In this document: positions 27,129-36,167 of the stretch, one piece after another
How positions within the stretch are numbered: the stretch's first letter is position 1
How the letters are laid out: each line of letters begins with the position of its first letter
DNA from: an uncultured Elusimicrobiales bacterium
GTDB taxonomy: Bacteria > Elusimicrobiota > Elusimicrobia > Elusimicrobiales > Elusimicrobiaceae
Assembly (NCBI GenBank): GCA_944325225.1
Contig: CALUZQ010000001.1
Location: forward strand, 1 to 64,000
Length of the DNA: 64,000 bases
Direction of reading: 5' to 3'
Translations under genes and position numbers: made by a program
Notes under the pieces: generated by a model
What the model was told of the DNA's origin: nothing
The model's database searches: none
The model's input: the letters and a program-made list of their open reading frames with translations, nothing else

Positions 27129-27965
27129 ATGCAATTTACAAAATACACAGGACTTGGAAACGATTTCGTCCTACTGGACGGGAAAACCGCGCGCGAGGTG
27201 CAGGATCCTGGTGCGCTGGCCCAAAAAATCTGCGACCGCCATTTCGGCGTGGGGGCAGACGGTTTGGTGCTGTTGTTGCCTTCCCAACAAGCCGATATGC
27301 GCATGCAAATTATCAATTCGGACGGAAGCGAAGCCGAAATGTGCGGCAATGCCACCCGGTGCGTGGCACTGCATTTGTATCGCAGGGGGATTGTCCGCCA
27401 AAAACAGATTGCGCTGGAAACCTTGGCGGGAATTATTCGTACCGATATTATAGACGAAGCCGCCGGTATGGTGCGGGTGGATATGGGAATGCCTCGGCTG
27501 ACGCGGGGGGAAATCCCGATGACGGGCATTTCCGGCGACCGCGCCGTCAATGTGCCGCTGCGCGCGTGTGGAACGGAGTTTTGCGGAACGGCGGTTTCTA
27601 TGGGAAATCCGCACTTTGTGGTGTTTGTAGAAAATGCCGAAAAAGCGCCTATTGAACATTGGGGCCCGGCGCTGGAAACGCACGAAGCGTTCCCGCGTAA
27701 AACCAATGTGGAATTTGTGCAGGTGTTAAATGACCGCACCGTGCGTATGCGCGTGTGGGAGCGCGGGGCTGGCATTACCAAGGCCTGCGGCACCGGGGCG
27801 TGCGCTACGACGGTGGCTTGCGTGCTGAACCGTAAAACGGGCGATCCGATTACGGTAAAGCTGGACGGAGGCGATTTACTGATTGAATGGCCCAGCGGCA
27901 AAAATATCTTTATGACCGGTCCCGCTGCTGAAGTGTTTACCGGAGATTATAAGGGGGAAGTATGA
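27129..27965 (+). CDS. dapF: Diaminopimelate epimerase
   Basis: Converts LL- to meso-diaminopimelate for lysine and peptidoglycan. The two catalytic cysteines are in MCGNATRC near residue 72 and ACGTGAC near residue 219; the N-terminal [11 protein letters not shown] is characteristic. Its stop overlaps the dapL start by four bases (ATGA), so the last two steps of the pathway are encoded as one translated pair. No strong ribosome site precedes the ATG. Confidence 0.95.
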   Translation: MQFTKYTGLGNDFVLLDGKTAREVQDPGALAQKICDRHFGVGADGLVLLLPSQQADMRMQIINSDGSEAEMCGNATRCVALHLYRRGIVRQKQIALETLAGIIRTDIIDEAAGMVRVDMGMPRLTRGEIPMTGISGDRAVNVPLRACGTEFCGTAVSMGNPHFVVFVENAEKAPIEHWGPALETHEAFPRKTNVEFVQVLNDRTVRMRVWERGAGITKACGTGACATTVACVLNRKTGDPITVKLDGGDLLIEWPSGKNIFMTGPAAEVFTGDYKGEV

Positions 27966-29191
27966 CACTGTTAAACGACAATTATTTAAAGCTGCCCGGC
28001 AGCTATCTCTTTTCTACTATTGCCAAGCGCGTGGCCGCTTATAAAGAATCCCACCCCGGCGAACAAGTCATCAGCTTGGGGATTGGCGATGTATCCCGCC
28101 CGCTGGTGCCGGCCGTCATAGAAGCGCTGCATAAAGCGTCGGACGAAATGAGCCGCGCCGAAACTTTCCGCGGATACGGGCCGGAACAGGGTTATGCCTT
28201 CTTGCGCGAAGCCATTTTAAAACACGATTATTTGGACCGGAATATCCAGCTGGAAGCTGATGAAATTTTCGTTAGCGATGGGGCCAAAAGCGATGTCGCC
28301 AATTTTCAGGAATTGTTTGATACTTCCTGTAAAGTGGCCCTGCAGGATCCGGTATATCCCGTCTATTTGGATACCAATGTGATGGCGGGGCGCACCGGTG
28401 CGTTTGAGAACGGCCGGTTTGGCGGTATTGTCTATTTGCCGTGTACGGAAGAAAACGGTTTCCTGCCGCAGTTGCCTAAAGAACGGGTGGATTTGGTGTA
28501 TTTGTGCTCGCCCAATAACCCCACGGGGGCGGCGATGTCGCGGGCGGAACTTAAAAAATGGGTGGACTGGGCTGCGGAAAATAACAGCGTTATTCTGTAC
28601 GATTCCGCCTACGAGGCCTTTATTACCCAGCCGGATATTCCTCATTCCATTTACGAAATTCCGGGCTCCCAAAAAGTGGCGGTGGAGTTTCGTTCGTTTT
28701 CTAAGACGGCTGGTTTTACGGGCACGCGCTGTGCTTATACCGTGGTTCCCAAAGCCCTGCAGGTTTACGACCGTGCCGGGAAACCCCATGCGTTGAATGG
28801 TTTGTGGCTGCGCCGGCAAACGACGAAATTTAACGGCGTGCCGTATATTGTACAGCGGGCGGCGGAAGCGGTATTTTCTCCCTTGGGACAGGCGCAAATC
28901 CGGGAAGTAATTGCCGGATATCAGCAAAATGCCCGTGTGATTTTACAGGCCCTTCAAAATGCCGGGCTGACGGCTTTTGGCGGCGTAAATGCCCCGTATA
29001 TTTGGCTTAAAACGCCCAAAGGGGTGGATTCCTGGGCATTTTTTGACCGCTTGCTCAGCGATGCCCGCGTAGTGGGTACGCCCGGGGTAGGATTTGGCGG
29101 CTGTGGGGAAGGGTTCTTCCGCTTGACGGCCTTTAATACGCCCGAACTGACGCAGGAAGCCGCGCGCCGGATTGCCGGGCTTTCGTTCTAA
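27962..29191 (+). CDS. dapL: LL-diaminopimelate aminotransferase
   Basis: A PLP-dependent enzyme that makes LL-diaminopimelate from tetrahydrodipicolinate in one step, bypassing the succinylase and acetylase routes. It has 409 residues, [19 protein letters not shown] near 60-80, [12 protein letters not shown] near 180 and the PLP lysine in [10 protein letters not shown] near residue 246. This DapL variant is known from plants, Chlamydiae and various anaerobes. Coupling to dapF strengthens the call. Confidence 0.95.
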   Translation: MTLLNDNYLKLPGSYLFSTIAKRVAAYKESHPGEQVISLGIGDVSRPLVPAVIEALHKASDEMSRAETFRGYGPEQGYAFLREAILKHDYLDRNIQLEADEIFVSDGAKSDVANFQELFDTSCKVALQDPVYPVYLDTNVMAGRTGAFENGRFGGIVYLPCTEENGFLPQLPKERVDLVYLCSPNNPTGAAMSRAELKKWVDWAAENNSVILYDSAYEAFITQPDIPHSIYEIPGSQKVAVEFRSFSKTAGFTGTRCAYTVVPKALQVYDRAGKPHALNGLWLRRQTTKFNGVPYIVQRAAEAVFSPLGQAQIREVIAGYQQNARVILQALQNAGLTAFGGVNAPYIWLKTPKGVDSWAFFDRLLSDARVVGTPGVGFGGCGEGFFRLTAFNTPELTQEAARRIAGLSF

Positions 29192-29223
29192 ACCATACTG
29201 TATTAAATCAACGGAGAAAACTT

Positions 29224-29736
29224 ATGAATAAACATACTAAACGCGGTTTTACCTTAATAGAACTGCTGACGGTGGTATTAATTATTGGCGTGCTGACGGC
29301 GGTGGCTTTGCCTAATTATACGCGCTCCATTGAACGCGCGCGCGCCGTGGAAGCTATGGCCGGATTAAAAGCGCTGAACGATTCGGTTTACGCGTATGCC
29401 GCCGGCCGGACGGGAAATGATGCCTGCCCCACGGGGTTTAATAAACTATCTATTTCTTATCCGGGGGAAATGAGCGCCGACAAATCCACCATTACCACCA
29501 AGGATTTTGAATTTAAAATTAATTCGGCCACCAATGCCATTATCCCGGGGACGGACTGCCCCGGTGTTACGGCCAAACGCTTGGGGGGAAAGAAATACAA
29601 TTATATTATATGGAACCCGTATGTGCGCGGTACGGCCGGGAAGGGGGCTTCGCTGGCGTGTACGGGGGATAACGAGGACAGTATTACGGTTTGTCAGTCC
29701 TTGGACTTATATATAGCCGGCAGAAAACCGTATTAA
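29224..29736 (+). CDS. Type IV pilin-like protein, short leader
   Basis: MNKHTKRGFTLIELL gives a seven-residue leader to the prepilin site, followed by a helix with TAVALPNYTRSIERARA and a domain with four cysteines. A GGAG ribosome site is present 32 bases after dapL, so it may be partly read through from the dap pair. Codons in the motif differ from the cassette group. It ends at a strong terminator. Confidence 0.87.
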   Translation: MNKHTKRGFTLIELLTVVLIIGVLTAVALPNYTRSIERARAVEAMAGLKALNDSVYAYAAGRTGNDACPTGFNKLSISYPGEMSADKSTITTKDFEFKINSATNAIIPGTDCPGVTAKRLGGKKYNYIIWNPYVRGTAGKGASLACTGDNEDSITVCQSLDLYIAGRKPY

Positions 29737-29756
29737 TCCGCTTAAAGTATTCCATT

Positions 29757-29787
29757 ATCCCGGGGAAAATCTTCCCCGGGATTTTTT
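29757..29787 (+). terminator. Terminator after pilin
   Basis: ATCCCGGGGAA-AATC-TTCCCCGGGAT followed by a T run. Confidence 0.88.
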
Positions 29788-29901
29788 AACTCATAGTGTT
29801 AACGGCTCTAGAGATGGGAGGGCAAGAGCTGCCCCCGCTTGGGGTCGGTTTGTCCTTTTGTAGAAAGAACCCCAATCCGTTGTTCCTTTATTGCGGCACT
29901 A

Positions 29902-30090
29902 CCGTAATTTATAACCCCCTTGGTCAGGGCCAAACGGACTGCCCCGCAAGGTGCAGTAGAGCGCGGCCTTGTGGTAATAGTGTGGCTTAAACTAGTCGTA
30001 TTAACAGGGAGAGCGTGTGGCGGGGCGGTTTACTTTTATAGTAACATTCCCAACAAATTGTTTCACTAATGCGTTAGCACCGTATTTTGC
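29902..30090. repeat. Dispersed intergenic repeat block B, second copy
   Basis: 29979-30090 aligns with 18935-19048, and 29902-29937 with 19037-19071, but the two segments are in opposite order in the two places, so the repeat is mosaic. It fills the gap upstream of the pilin at 30164; no gene is seen here. Confidence 0.72.
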
Positions 30091-30131
30091 GAAACCCTGT
30101 TCAAGGCAGAACCCCATGGCCTGGAAGGGGC

Positions 30132-30163
30132 TTGACTCGTTTTTTTTTTGATAAATTTTGCAT
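30132..30163 (+). promoter_or_regulatory. Pilin cassette promoter with T10 spacer tract
   Basis: TTGACT (30132-30137), CG, ten T (30140-30149), GA, TAAATT (30152-30157), six bases, ATG. Hexamer spacing is only 14, predicted to be poor for initiation. Confidence 0.5.
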
Positions 30164-30676
30164 ATGAACAAAATCTATCAAAAAAACTTCCCTGGCTATA
30201 AAAACGCCGGATTTACGCTAATAGAGCTGTTAGTAGTCGTTTTAATTATTGGGATTCTGGCATCCGCAGCCATGCCGCAATATGAAAAAGCGGTGGCTAA
30301 ATCCCGTTATACAAAATTAATACTTGCGGGAAAATCTTTAAAAGATGCTATGGAATCCTATTACCTGGCTAATGGAGATTATCCGCAGATGTGGGACCAA
30401 TTAGATCTTGAATATACGGGCTGTGAGTATTCTAATAGCGCTCGTTATATGTTGTGGTGTGATAATTTTGCTGTTGATATGTTTAATGGCTCGGATGCCA
30501 ACTTATTCATTTTTGATGTACATGGGCTGGAAGATAATGGGAAAAATATGCCAAGTACTACATTGCTGGAACAGGCCGAATCTCGGTATGTTGTTTGGTT
30601 GGAGCGATCAGATCATCCCGGAAAAACAGAGTGCCGCAGTAAAATAAGCGGATTATGTAAAAATATGGGATATTAA
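30164..30676 (+). CDS. Type IV pilin-like cassette gene, intact leader
   Basis: MNKIYQKNFPGYKNAG runs in frame into FTLIELLVVVLIIG. The globular part has four cysteines, an acidic middle and a C-terminal CRSKISGLCKN. An A7 run in the leader (where the 9.5 kb copy has A4 and the 19.1 kb copy A6) keeps this copy in frame. No Shine-Dalgarno is present. The gene sits as a single unit between a repeat block and a degraded region. Confidence 0.87.
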   Translation: MNKIYQKNFPGYKNAGFTLIELLVVVLIIGILASAAMPQYEKAVAKSRYTKLILAGKSLKDAMESYYLANGDYPQMWDQLDLEYTGCEYSNSARYMLWCDNFAVDMFNGSDANLFIFDVHGLEDNGKNMPSTTLLEQAESRYVVWLERSDHPGKTECRSKISGLCKNMGY

Positions 30677-30806
30677 AGAGAAACAAGAAAGAGCAACGGC
30701 GGAGGAAATATCCGGGGCTTTTTATTGCTACAAATCATCATGCTGTTGCTAAATGAGTAGAAGCGGTATTTCTTTTCCACCGCTTGCAGGTAGGCCTCGT
30801 AGATAA

Positions 30807-31137
30807 AATCTTCTCTGGCAATTTTATGAAGGCGGATATTTGGCACAGGAACCTGCTGTTGGGAGTACTTCAGCCAGGTGGTTTTTTGGGAACGGAGGAA
30901 CTCTTATTAGAGAACAACTGTACTGCTATTCGGGGGGATCTGTGCCGACTTGTTCTCGAAATGATTATCAAGCAATTTGTGATATGTACTGTTCCACAGG
31001 AGCGTATTCCTGTTCTTATAAATGTTTAATTTCAAAAAATGTTTCCGAATGTTCTAACGGATATTTATACTTATAACGGAGTTATCTATAATAAGTCAAC
31101 TAATAATGCATCTGGTAATGCGTCTGGAACTGGGTAA
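30807..31137 (+). pseudogene. Degenerate cysteine-rich remnant, perhaps a pilin tail
   Basis: From 30807 a frame without a start reads FYEGGYLAQEPAVG and on through a cysteine-rich tail (YCYSGG, PTCSRND, CDMYCSTG) to a stop at 31074; a different frame then continues with NNASGNASGTG to a stop at 31137. Lack of a start and an apparent frameshift mark it as a remnant. Cassette pilins also have cysteine pairs near the C-terminus, but the identity is only a guess. The stretch 30677-30806 shows nothing recognisable. Confidence 0.45.
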
Positions 31138-31183
31138 GTAATGAAATGTGTGCGCCGATAAAAAAGGAAATATAGTATAGTAA

Positions 31184-31213
31184 AACCCCCGAAGTGAATA
31201 CTTCGGGGGTTTA
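31184..31213. terminator. Terminator of the stomatin operon
   Basis: AACCCCCGAAGT-GAAT-ACTTCGGGGGTT with A- and T-rich flanks. Confidence 0.82.
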
Positions 31214-31227
31214 GATTGGTTTCATTT

Positions 31228-32241
31228 TTATTTAGTTGACGGTACGCCGCCGGTTAAATCTTTAATAGCGGCGACGGCGCCTAATACATTGGAAGCTTCA
31301 TACGGCATATAGATAATCTTATTGTCTTTGCCTTCGGTCATTTTGGTCAGCGCTTCAATGTATTTAAGCGAAATCATATAGCTGGCCGGATTGGAGGACT
31401 GCGCCACCGTGGAAGATACAATTTTTACCGCTTCCGCTTCCGCCTGGGCTACTTTAATTTTTGCTTCCGAAATACCCTCCGCCTGCAAAATGGCGGCCTG
31501 TTTCATACCTTCGGCTTTTTTGATTTCGGATTCCCGCACCGCTTCGGCTTTTAAAATTTGGGCTGTTTTGGTTCCTTCCGCTTCCGTTACCATGGCGCGG
31601 CGGTCGCGTTCGGCTTTCATTTGTTTTTCCATCGCTTCGCGGATTCCGGCGGGGGGAATGATGTCTTGCAGTTCTACGCGGTTTACTTTCACGCCCCATT
31701 TATTGGTGGCTTCGTCCAAAATAACCTGCAGTTTGCTTTTGATAATTTCCCGGGAAGTGAGGGTTTGGTCCAAATCCATTTCGCCGGTAATGTTTCTTAA
31801 AGTGGTTTGTGTGAGTTTTTCAATGGCGGTCGGCAGGGATTCCACTTTGTACGCCGCGTTGACGGGGTCCGTAATCTGAAAATACAACAGGGCGTTGATT
31901 TCAATACTTACATTGTCCTTGGTAATTACGCTCTGGCGGGGCAAATCATAGACGGTTTCGCGCATATCAATCACATCGCGCATTTCCGTAACCGGTACCG
32001 AGCGCACCCGGCCGGATCCATCCATATAATCCCGGTTTTCGCGCCATTGCATCAAGTGCGGCTTATCCATAATGGGGATAATCCAGTTGATACCCGGGGT
32101 GAGTGTTTCCAGGTATTTACCAAACCGTTCAATAATCATTACTTGGGCCTGCCGGACAATGACAATCCCTTTGGCGATAATAACAATTACAAAGAACACA
32201 AACGCAAGCAGAAAAAGAGATCCTAAGCTGTTGATTTCCAT
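31228..32241 (-). CDS. SPFH/stomatin-family membrane protein (paraslipin/QmcA-like)
   Basis: A 337-residue protein with an N-terminal membrane span (about residues 7-27), a SPFH/band-7 domain starting with QAQVMIIERFGKY, and a long Ala/Glu/Lys coiled coil (about 190-270). Such proteins form large rings and organise membrane microdomains. AGGAGG precedes the ATG. The NfeD gene lies 42 bases upstream, a classic pairing that supports the assignment. Confidence 0.9.
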   Translation of the reverse strand: MEINSLGSLFLLAFVFFVIVIIAKGIVIVRQAQVMIIERFGKYLETLTPGINWIIPIMDKPHLMQWRENRDYMDGSGRVRSVPVTEMRDVIDMRETVYDLPRQSVITKDNVSIEINALLYFQITDPVNAAYKVESLPTAIEKLTQTTLRNITGEMDLDQTLTSREIIKSKLQVILDEATNKWGVKVNRVELQDIIPPAGIREAMEKQMKAERDRRAMVTEAEGTKTAQILKAEAVRESEIKKAEGMKQAAILQAEGISEAKIKVAQAEAEAVKIVSSTVAQSSNPASYMISLKYIEALTKMTEGKDNKIIYMPYEASNVLGAVAAIKDLTGGVPSTK

Positions 32242-32283
32242 TTTTTCCTCCTGTAAATAAGCGCCTTTTGGCGGGCGCTCAAA

Positions 32284-32709
32284 TTATTTTTCGCGTACGG
32301 TCAGCGTAACGCCGTCCAATTTTTCCACCACGCATTCCGTCCCGGCCGGAAGCGGTTTTATAGCGGTGGCTTTCCAGCTTTCGCCGGCTACTTTTACCCG
32401 TCCCGTGTTTTGAATGGGATCAATCGCGGTTTCTACCACCGCATTTTTGCCGATAACATCTTCAGCCGGTGTTTTTACCGATTTGGCTTTGGAATATAGA
32501 TGTCGCCGCGCAAACGGACGAATACCCGCCCAAGCAATTGCCGATATCAAAGCGAATGCGCCCACCTGGCTCCATATTCCCAAACCCAGCCAGGCCGCCA
32601 GCGAAGCACCCGCCAGCCCCAATCCCAAGCACGCCAGCGAAAATTCCATCGTGAACAGTTCGCCCACAAAACATCCTACGGCTATAATCAGCCAGATATA
32701 GTAGTTCAT
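32284..32709 (-). CDS. NfeD-family membrane protein
   Basis: Short NfeD of 141 residues: three or so membrane spans in the first 70 residues, then a C-terminal OB-fold-like domain (VIGKNAVVET ... GRVKVAGESW). NfeD partners bind and may localise stomatin-type SPFH proteins, here encoded next downstream. It has an AGGAG site and no protease domain, so it belongs to the short class. Confidence 0.88.
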   Translation of the reverse strand: MNYYIWLIIAVGCFVGELFTMEFSLACLGLGLAGASLAAWLGLGIWSQVGAFALISAIAWAGIRPFARRHLYSKAKSVKTPAEDVIGKNAVVETAIDPIQNTGRVKVAGESWKATAIKPLPAGTECVVEKLDGVTLTVREK

Positions 32710-32727
32710 AGTTTCTCCTAAAGAATG

Positions 32728-33573
32728 TTATGCTTTAATAATTTCCAAATATCCGCGCAGGTATTTTAAACGCCGTTCATCGCGCACTTTATTGAGCACA
32801 TAAATCATATTGGCGATAAAACGCCGGATAATCTGGCGGGAAGAAAGCGGCGCCAGAAAATCCTCGTTCCATGCTAATTGACGGGTGCGGATATAATGGC
32901 GGCAGTCGTCCTCGGTTAAAATTTTTCCGTTGTCCAGGGGGTCAATAAATAAGGATTGCTTGCGGGAAAAATCACGCATATGGACTAACACTCTTCCGGC
33001 TAAGTCCACTACGGACGCGTCAATCCCGTACCGTTGCCCCAGGCAAACATACAGGCATGCCACGCATAAGCTGGAGCCGCTTTTTTTATGCAGGAAGCGT
33101 GCGAAAGAAATGTCTTTAATATCGGTATTGGTTTGCAGTGCTGTAATGGCTTGGATATGAAAGAAATAGTGACCCAGAACAGTGGCGATTTCCGTATAAT
33201 TTTTGGCATTTAACAAAACGGGCCGCAAATCGGAAGCCATTTGATCTAAGGGGGCGGCAATATTTCCGCGGGCGGTGGTGGGGGTTGTAAATTTAGAAAG
33301 CAGCGCCAGCCCCTCTTCCAAATCCGGATTAATTTTGGCGGAGAAACGGGCCAGGGCGGACGCCAGGTCCTCCCAGCAGATTTCTTCCAGCGTATTTAGT
33401 ACGGCACGCGGGGCAGAGGTTTTAAATTCTTCTTCCATCACTTGCTGTACTTGCATGGGATTGGCTTTAATAGCGTCTGCCAGAGCGCCTTTGAGCACCG
33501 GGCCGTAAGTGTCCGACTCGGTTTCCAACAGTTTAATAAGCGCTTTGAGCCCTTCGTTGCCCAGGATTTTCAT
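32728..33573 (-). CDS. SirB1/YchA-like protein with transglutaminase-like fold
   Basis: A 281-residue protein. The middle holds FLHKKSGSSLCVACLYVCLGQRYGI (residue region 145-170), which matches the SirB1 core where a Cys sits near the transglutaminase nucleophile position, then VLVHMRDF and LFIDPLDNGKILT. The N-terminal 90 residues are helical. The function of the family is poorly known. No Shine-Dalgarno is seen; TATCTT lies seven bases before the ATG. Confidence 0.7.
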   Translation of the reverse strand: MKILGNEGLKALIKLLETESDTYGPVLKGALADAIKANPMQVQQVMEEEFKTSAPRAVLNTLEEICWEDLASALARFSAKINPDLEEGLALLSKFTTPTTARGNIAAPLDQMASDLRPVLLNAKNYTEIATVLGHYFFHIQAITALQTNTDIKDISFARFLHKKSGSSLCVACLYVCLGQRYGIDASVVDLAGRVLVHMRDFSRKQSLFIDPLDNGKILTEDDCRHYIRTRQLAWNEDFLAPLSSRQIIRRFIANMIYVLNKVRDERRLKYLRGYLEIIKA

Positions 33574-33726
33574 ATATTAAAAGATAGCAAATTGTCCCGT
33601 TTTTTGCCACTGCTTTTTTACGCATTTTTTTGACGAGGAGAATGCTTCCCCAAAACGGGATTGATTCCTAGTTGAAGGATTTCGGATTGCCGCTTTGGCG
33701 CGTTTTAACGCAGAGCGCGCAAACCG

Positions 33727-33757
33727 CAAAAAAAGGGGACCGGTTCGGCCCCCTTTT
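33727..33757 (-). terminator. Terminator of the OmpA-like gene region
   Basis: A GGGG-CCG stem with one mismatch, flanked by seven A and five T; on the minus strand it follows the OmpA-like stop. The rest of 33574-33774 shows nothing else. Confidence 0.7.
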
Positions 33758-33774
33758 TGCTTGTGGAAAAAGGT

Positions 33775-34410
33775 TTATTGCAAATCTTTTTCGTTTGCGG
33801 TAATTTGCAGCACGACGCGGCGGTTTTGCGCGCGGCCTTCGGCCGTAGCGTTGCTCGCAATCGGGTTGGAAGAACCGTAGCCCACATAGGTAATGCTCAA
33901 GGTTTTTAAGCCGCTTCCCAGCAAAAAGTCGTACACGGCTTTGGCGCGCTGGGTGGAAAGCTTATTATTAATAGCATCGGAACCGGTGGAATCGGTATAC
34001 CCTTGTACCACAATGCGGTTTTTGGGATATTTTTTGAGCACGCGGTTGAGGTCCGTCAGCGTTTGCATGGAAGCCGGCGTCAGTTCCGAGCTACCGGTCG
34101 CAAACAAGATATCGTTTTTCAGATAGACCTGAATGCCGCTGTCGGATTTAACTACTTCGGCAATGGCGGCCAATTCTTTGGCTTGTTTGTCATAGTAGTT
34201 GCCTAACAAGCTTCCGGCGGCCAGGCCGGCCAAGGCACCATAAATGGCGCCGGTTTCGCTTTTACCGCCCGTGTTATTGGCGATGATAGCTCCGGCGGCT
34301 GCGCCCACGGCGGCTCCTCCGGCGGCACCCCAAGCGGTTCTTTTACCGGGGGTGGTGCAGGCCGTACCTAATAACGATACTGCCATACAAAGCAGAATAA
34401 CTTTTTTCAT
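33775..34410 (-). CDS. OmpA-family lipoprotein with glycine zipper
   Basis: A lipoprotein signal ends GTAC near residue 18. Residues about 27-70 form a glycine-zipper segment (GGAAVGAAAGAIIA, ALAGLAAGSLLG). Residues about 95-205 are an OmpA C-terminal peptidoglycan-binding domain, with LKNDILFATGSSELTP, QGYTDSTGSD and AQNRRVVLQI. It probably tethers the outer membrane to peptidoglycan (YfiB/YiaD-like). It has an AGGAG site and is followed by a terminator. Confidence 0.9.
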   Translation of the reverse strand: MKKVILLCMAVSLLGTACTTPGKRTAWGAAGGAAVGAAAGAIIANNTGGKSETGAIYGALAGLAAGSLLGNYYDKQAKELAAIAEVVKSDSGIQVYLKNDILFATGSSELTPASMQTLTDLNRVLKKYPKNRIVVQGYTDSTGSDAINNKLSTQRAKAVYDFLLGSGLKTLSITYVGYGSSNPIASNATAEGRAQNRRVVLQITANEKDLQ

Positions 34411-34512
34411 TCAGTTGTTTCTCCTTGTGAATTAGATATTTACATTTTACTTTTTTTTAGCAAAAGAAAAACTGTTTTCCGTACAAGATTTGCCTCATAC
34501 CGCCGGCCGGGT

Positions 34513-35010
34513 TTAAAGGATGCGGCAATCCGGCTGGGCCTTTTTCTTCATCAGTTCGCGGTACAGCCGATAAACCGGTTTGCCCAGTTTGGGGTGTACA
34601 TAATCGGACAGAATATACGAAAGCGGTTTTAATACAAACTCCCGTTCCTGCAGGCGCGGGTGGGGTATGAAAAGCGGGAAGTGTTCATCGTCCACAAAAA
34701 GGATTTGGTCGTCATAAAACAGAATATCCAAATCAATCACGCGCGGCCCGTTGGGAAAAGTCGGCGTACGGCCCAGCTGGGTTTCCAGGGCTTTTAGTTT
34801 TTTAAGCAGCGGCAGCGGTTCATATGGCGTGCTGAGAATGACCACCGTATTGATAAAATCGGGCTGTTCCGTAAAACCTTCCGGTTTGGACACAATGTAC
34901 GGGGCCACTTCTTTGACCGTACCCAGTGCCGACAGGGCCTGTATCGCCCGGTCTATATTTTCTTTAGCGGGGGCCAGATTGCTGCCCAGGGAAAGGACGG
35001 CTTTTGGCAT
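34513..35010 (-). CDS. folK: 2-amino-4-hydroxy-6-hydroxymethyldihydropteridine diphosphokinase
   Basis: Transfers pyrophosphate from ATP to 6-hydroxymethyl-dihydropterin in folate synthesis. It starts LSLGSNLAPAKENIDRAI and carries RVIDLDILFYDD near residue 88 and IPHPRLQEREFVLKPL near residue 113, the HPPK signatures; length 165. Its start overlaps the stop of the PTPS gene by one base. It is the last gene of the queuosine-folate operon. Confidence 0.94.
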   Translation of the reverse strand: MPKAVLSLGSNLAPAKENIDRAIQALSALGTVKEVAPYIVSKPEGFTEQPDFINTVVILSTPYEPLPLLKKLKALETQLGRTPTFPNGPRVIDLDILFYDDQILFVDDEHFPLFIPHPRLQEREFVLKPLSYILSDYVHPKLGKPVYRLYRELMKKKAQPDCRIL

Positions 35011-35360
35011 TATTCTTCTCCTCGGTATTCAACCCAGCGGTCCGGTTCCTCGCCTACTTTTACGCTGTGCAAATGCGGCAGCCGCTCTTTTAACCGGTTG
35101 AACATCCATATACACAATGCTTCCGTGGTGGGCTGTGCCAGAAAAACGCCCAAGTCGCTGCCTTCCAGGCGGGATTCCAATTCGTTTTTAAAAGTATCGG
35201 CCAGCTGGCGGAAATCAATTAAATAACCCTCGGCATTTACGGGGCCGTAAAAAGTGATTTCGTAATGAAAAGTATGCGAATGCACGGGTTCGGCCAAGGT
35301 TCCTTCGTGCCCGTGCCGGGCGGTAAAACGGCCGCATTGGGTTAAATATATTTTGTTCAT
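35010..35360 (-). CDS. PTPS-family protein, probably the FolB-replacing type (PTPS-III)
   Basis: A 116-residue 6-pyruvoyl-tetrahydropterin synthase fold. Zinc-ligand histidines are seen in FTARH and VHSH. The catalytic Cys-x3-His-Gly-His of QueD is absent; the matching segment reads LAEPVHSH, with Glu and no Cys. Glu in this place is the known mark of PTPS-III enzymes that cleave dihydroneopterin triphosphate to 6-hydroxymethyl-dihydropterin and replace FolB. It lies between folP and folK, overlapping both, and no folB is in the operon. A canonical QueD is encoded three genes upstream. Confidence 0.75.
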   Translation of the reverse strand: MNKIYLTQCGRFTARHGHEGTLAEPVHSHTFHYEITFYGPVNAEGYLIDFRQLADTFKNELESRLEGSDLGVFLAQPTTEALCIWMFNRLKERLPHLHSVKVGEEPDRWVEYRGEE

Positions 35361-36154
35361 CGGGCTTGCTCCAGTTCTTGATAAAAATCCATTATTTTGC
35401 GCGTATCTTTTACATCGTGCACACGCAGGATATCCGCCCCGCCTTGTAATGCTATCAAGTGGGCGGCCAGCGTTTGCGCTTTGCGTTTGGGGGGAAGCTC
35501 GCGCTTTTGGCTTAAAAAGGTTTTGCGCGAAAGCCCCACCAGCATACGGACGCCCAATTCCTTAAAAACGGACAGGTGTTTTAAAAGTATATAATTTTGT
35601 TCGCGGGTTTTGGCAAATCCAAAGCCGGGGTCTATGATAATGTCGGCTGGGGGCAGCCCGCAGGAAACGGCCTGCTGGATTTTATCCGCCAGGAAATTTT
35701 TTACTTCTGCGAGAAAATCTGTATAATCCGTCATCGTCTGCATTGTTTGCGGGGTACCGCGCGTGTGCATAATAACGATTTGGGCTTTAAAATCCCGCAC
35801 CAGATTAAACATTTCTGGATCCGGCGTGCCGCTTACATCGTTGATGATAGACACCCCGGCTTTTAATCCTTCCAGGGCTACGGGTATTTTTACGGTGTCC
35901 AGGGAAAGGGGAATATGCGGCCATTTTTTTCGGGCGGCTTGAATCAGCGGCAGTACGCGGCGGAGTTCTTCTTCGGCTGAAACGGGCTCGGCGTTAGGGC
36001 GGGTGGATTCGCCTCCGATGTCAAAAATATCGGCTCCGCCGGCGGCGTAGTCGCGGCATTTGGCCAATAGCGAATCCAGGTTGTTTTGCGGTTCGCCGTC
36101 GTAAAATGAATCGGGCGTAGCGTTGATAATGCCCATTAAAAGCGGTTTAGTCAT
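35357..36154 (-). CDS. folP: Dihydropteroate synthase
   Basis: Condenses 6-hydroxymethyl-dihydropterin diphosphate with p-aminobenzoate. The TIM barrel has the expected loops: GIINATPDSFYDG at residue 8, DIGGESTRPNA near 45, SLDTVK near 84, INDVSG near 105, DPGFGFAKT near 172 and GLSRKTFL near 202; length 265. Its stop overlaps the PTPS start by four bases. It is the sulfonamide target class, but nothing here indicates resistance. Confidence 0.95.
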   Translation of the reverse strand: MTKPLLMGIINATPDSFYDGEPQNNLDSLLAKCRDYAAGGADIFDIGGESTRPNAEPVSAEEELRRVLPLIQAARKKWPHIPLSLDTVKIPVALEGLKAGVSIINDVSGTPDPEMFNLVRDFKAQIVIMHTRGTPQTMQTMTDYTDFLAEVKNFLADKIQQAVSCGLPPADIIIDPGFGFAKTREQNYILLKHLSVFKELGVRMLVGLSRKTFLSQKRELPPKRKAQTLAAHLIALQGGADILRVHDVKDTRKIMDFYQELEQAR

Positions 36155-36167
36155 AGTTTTTAGAAAG

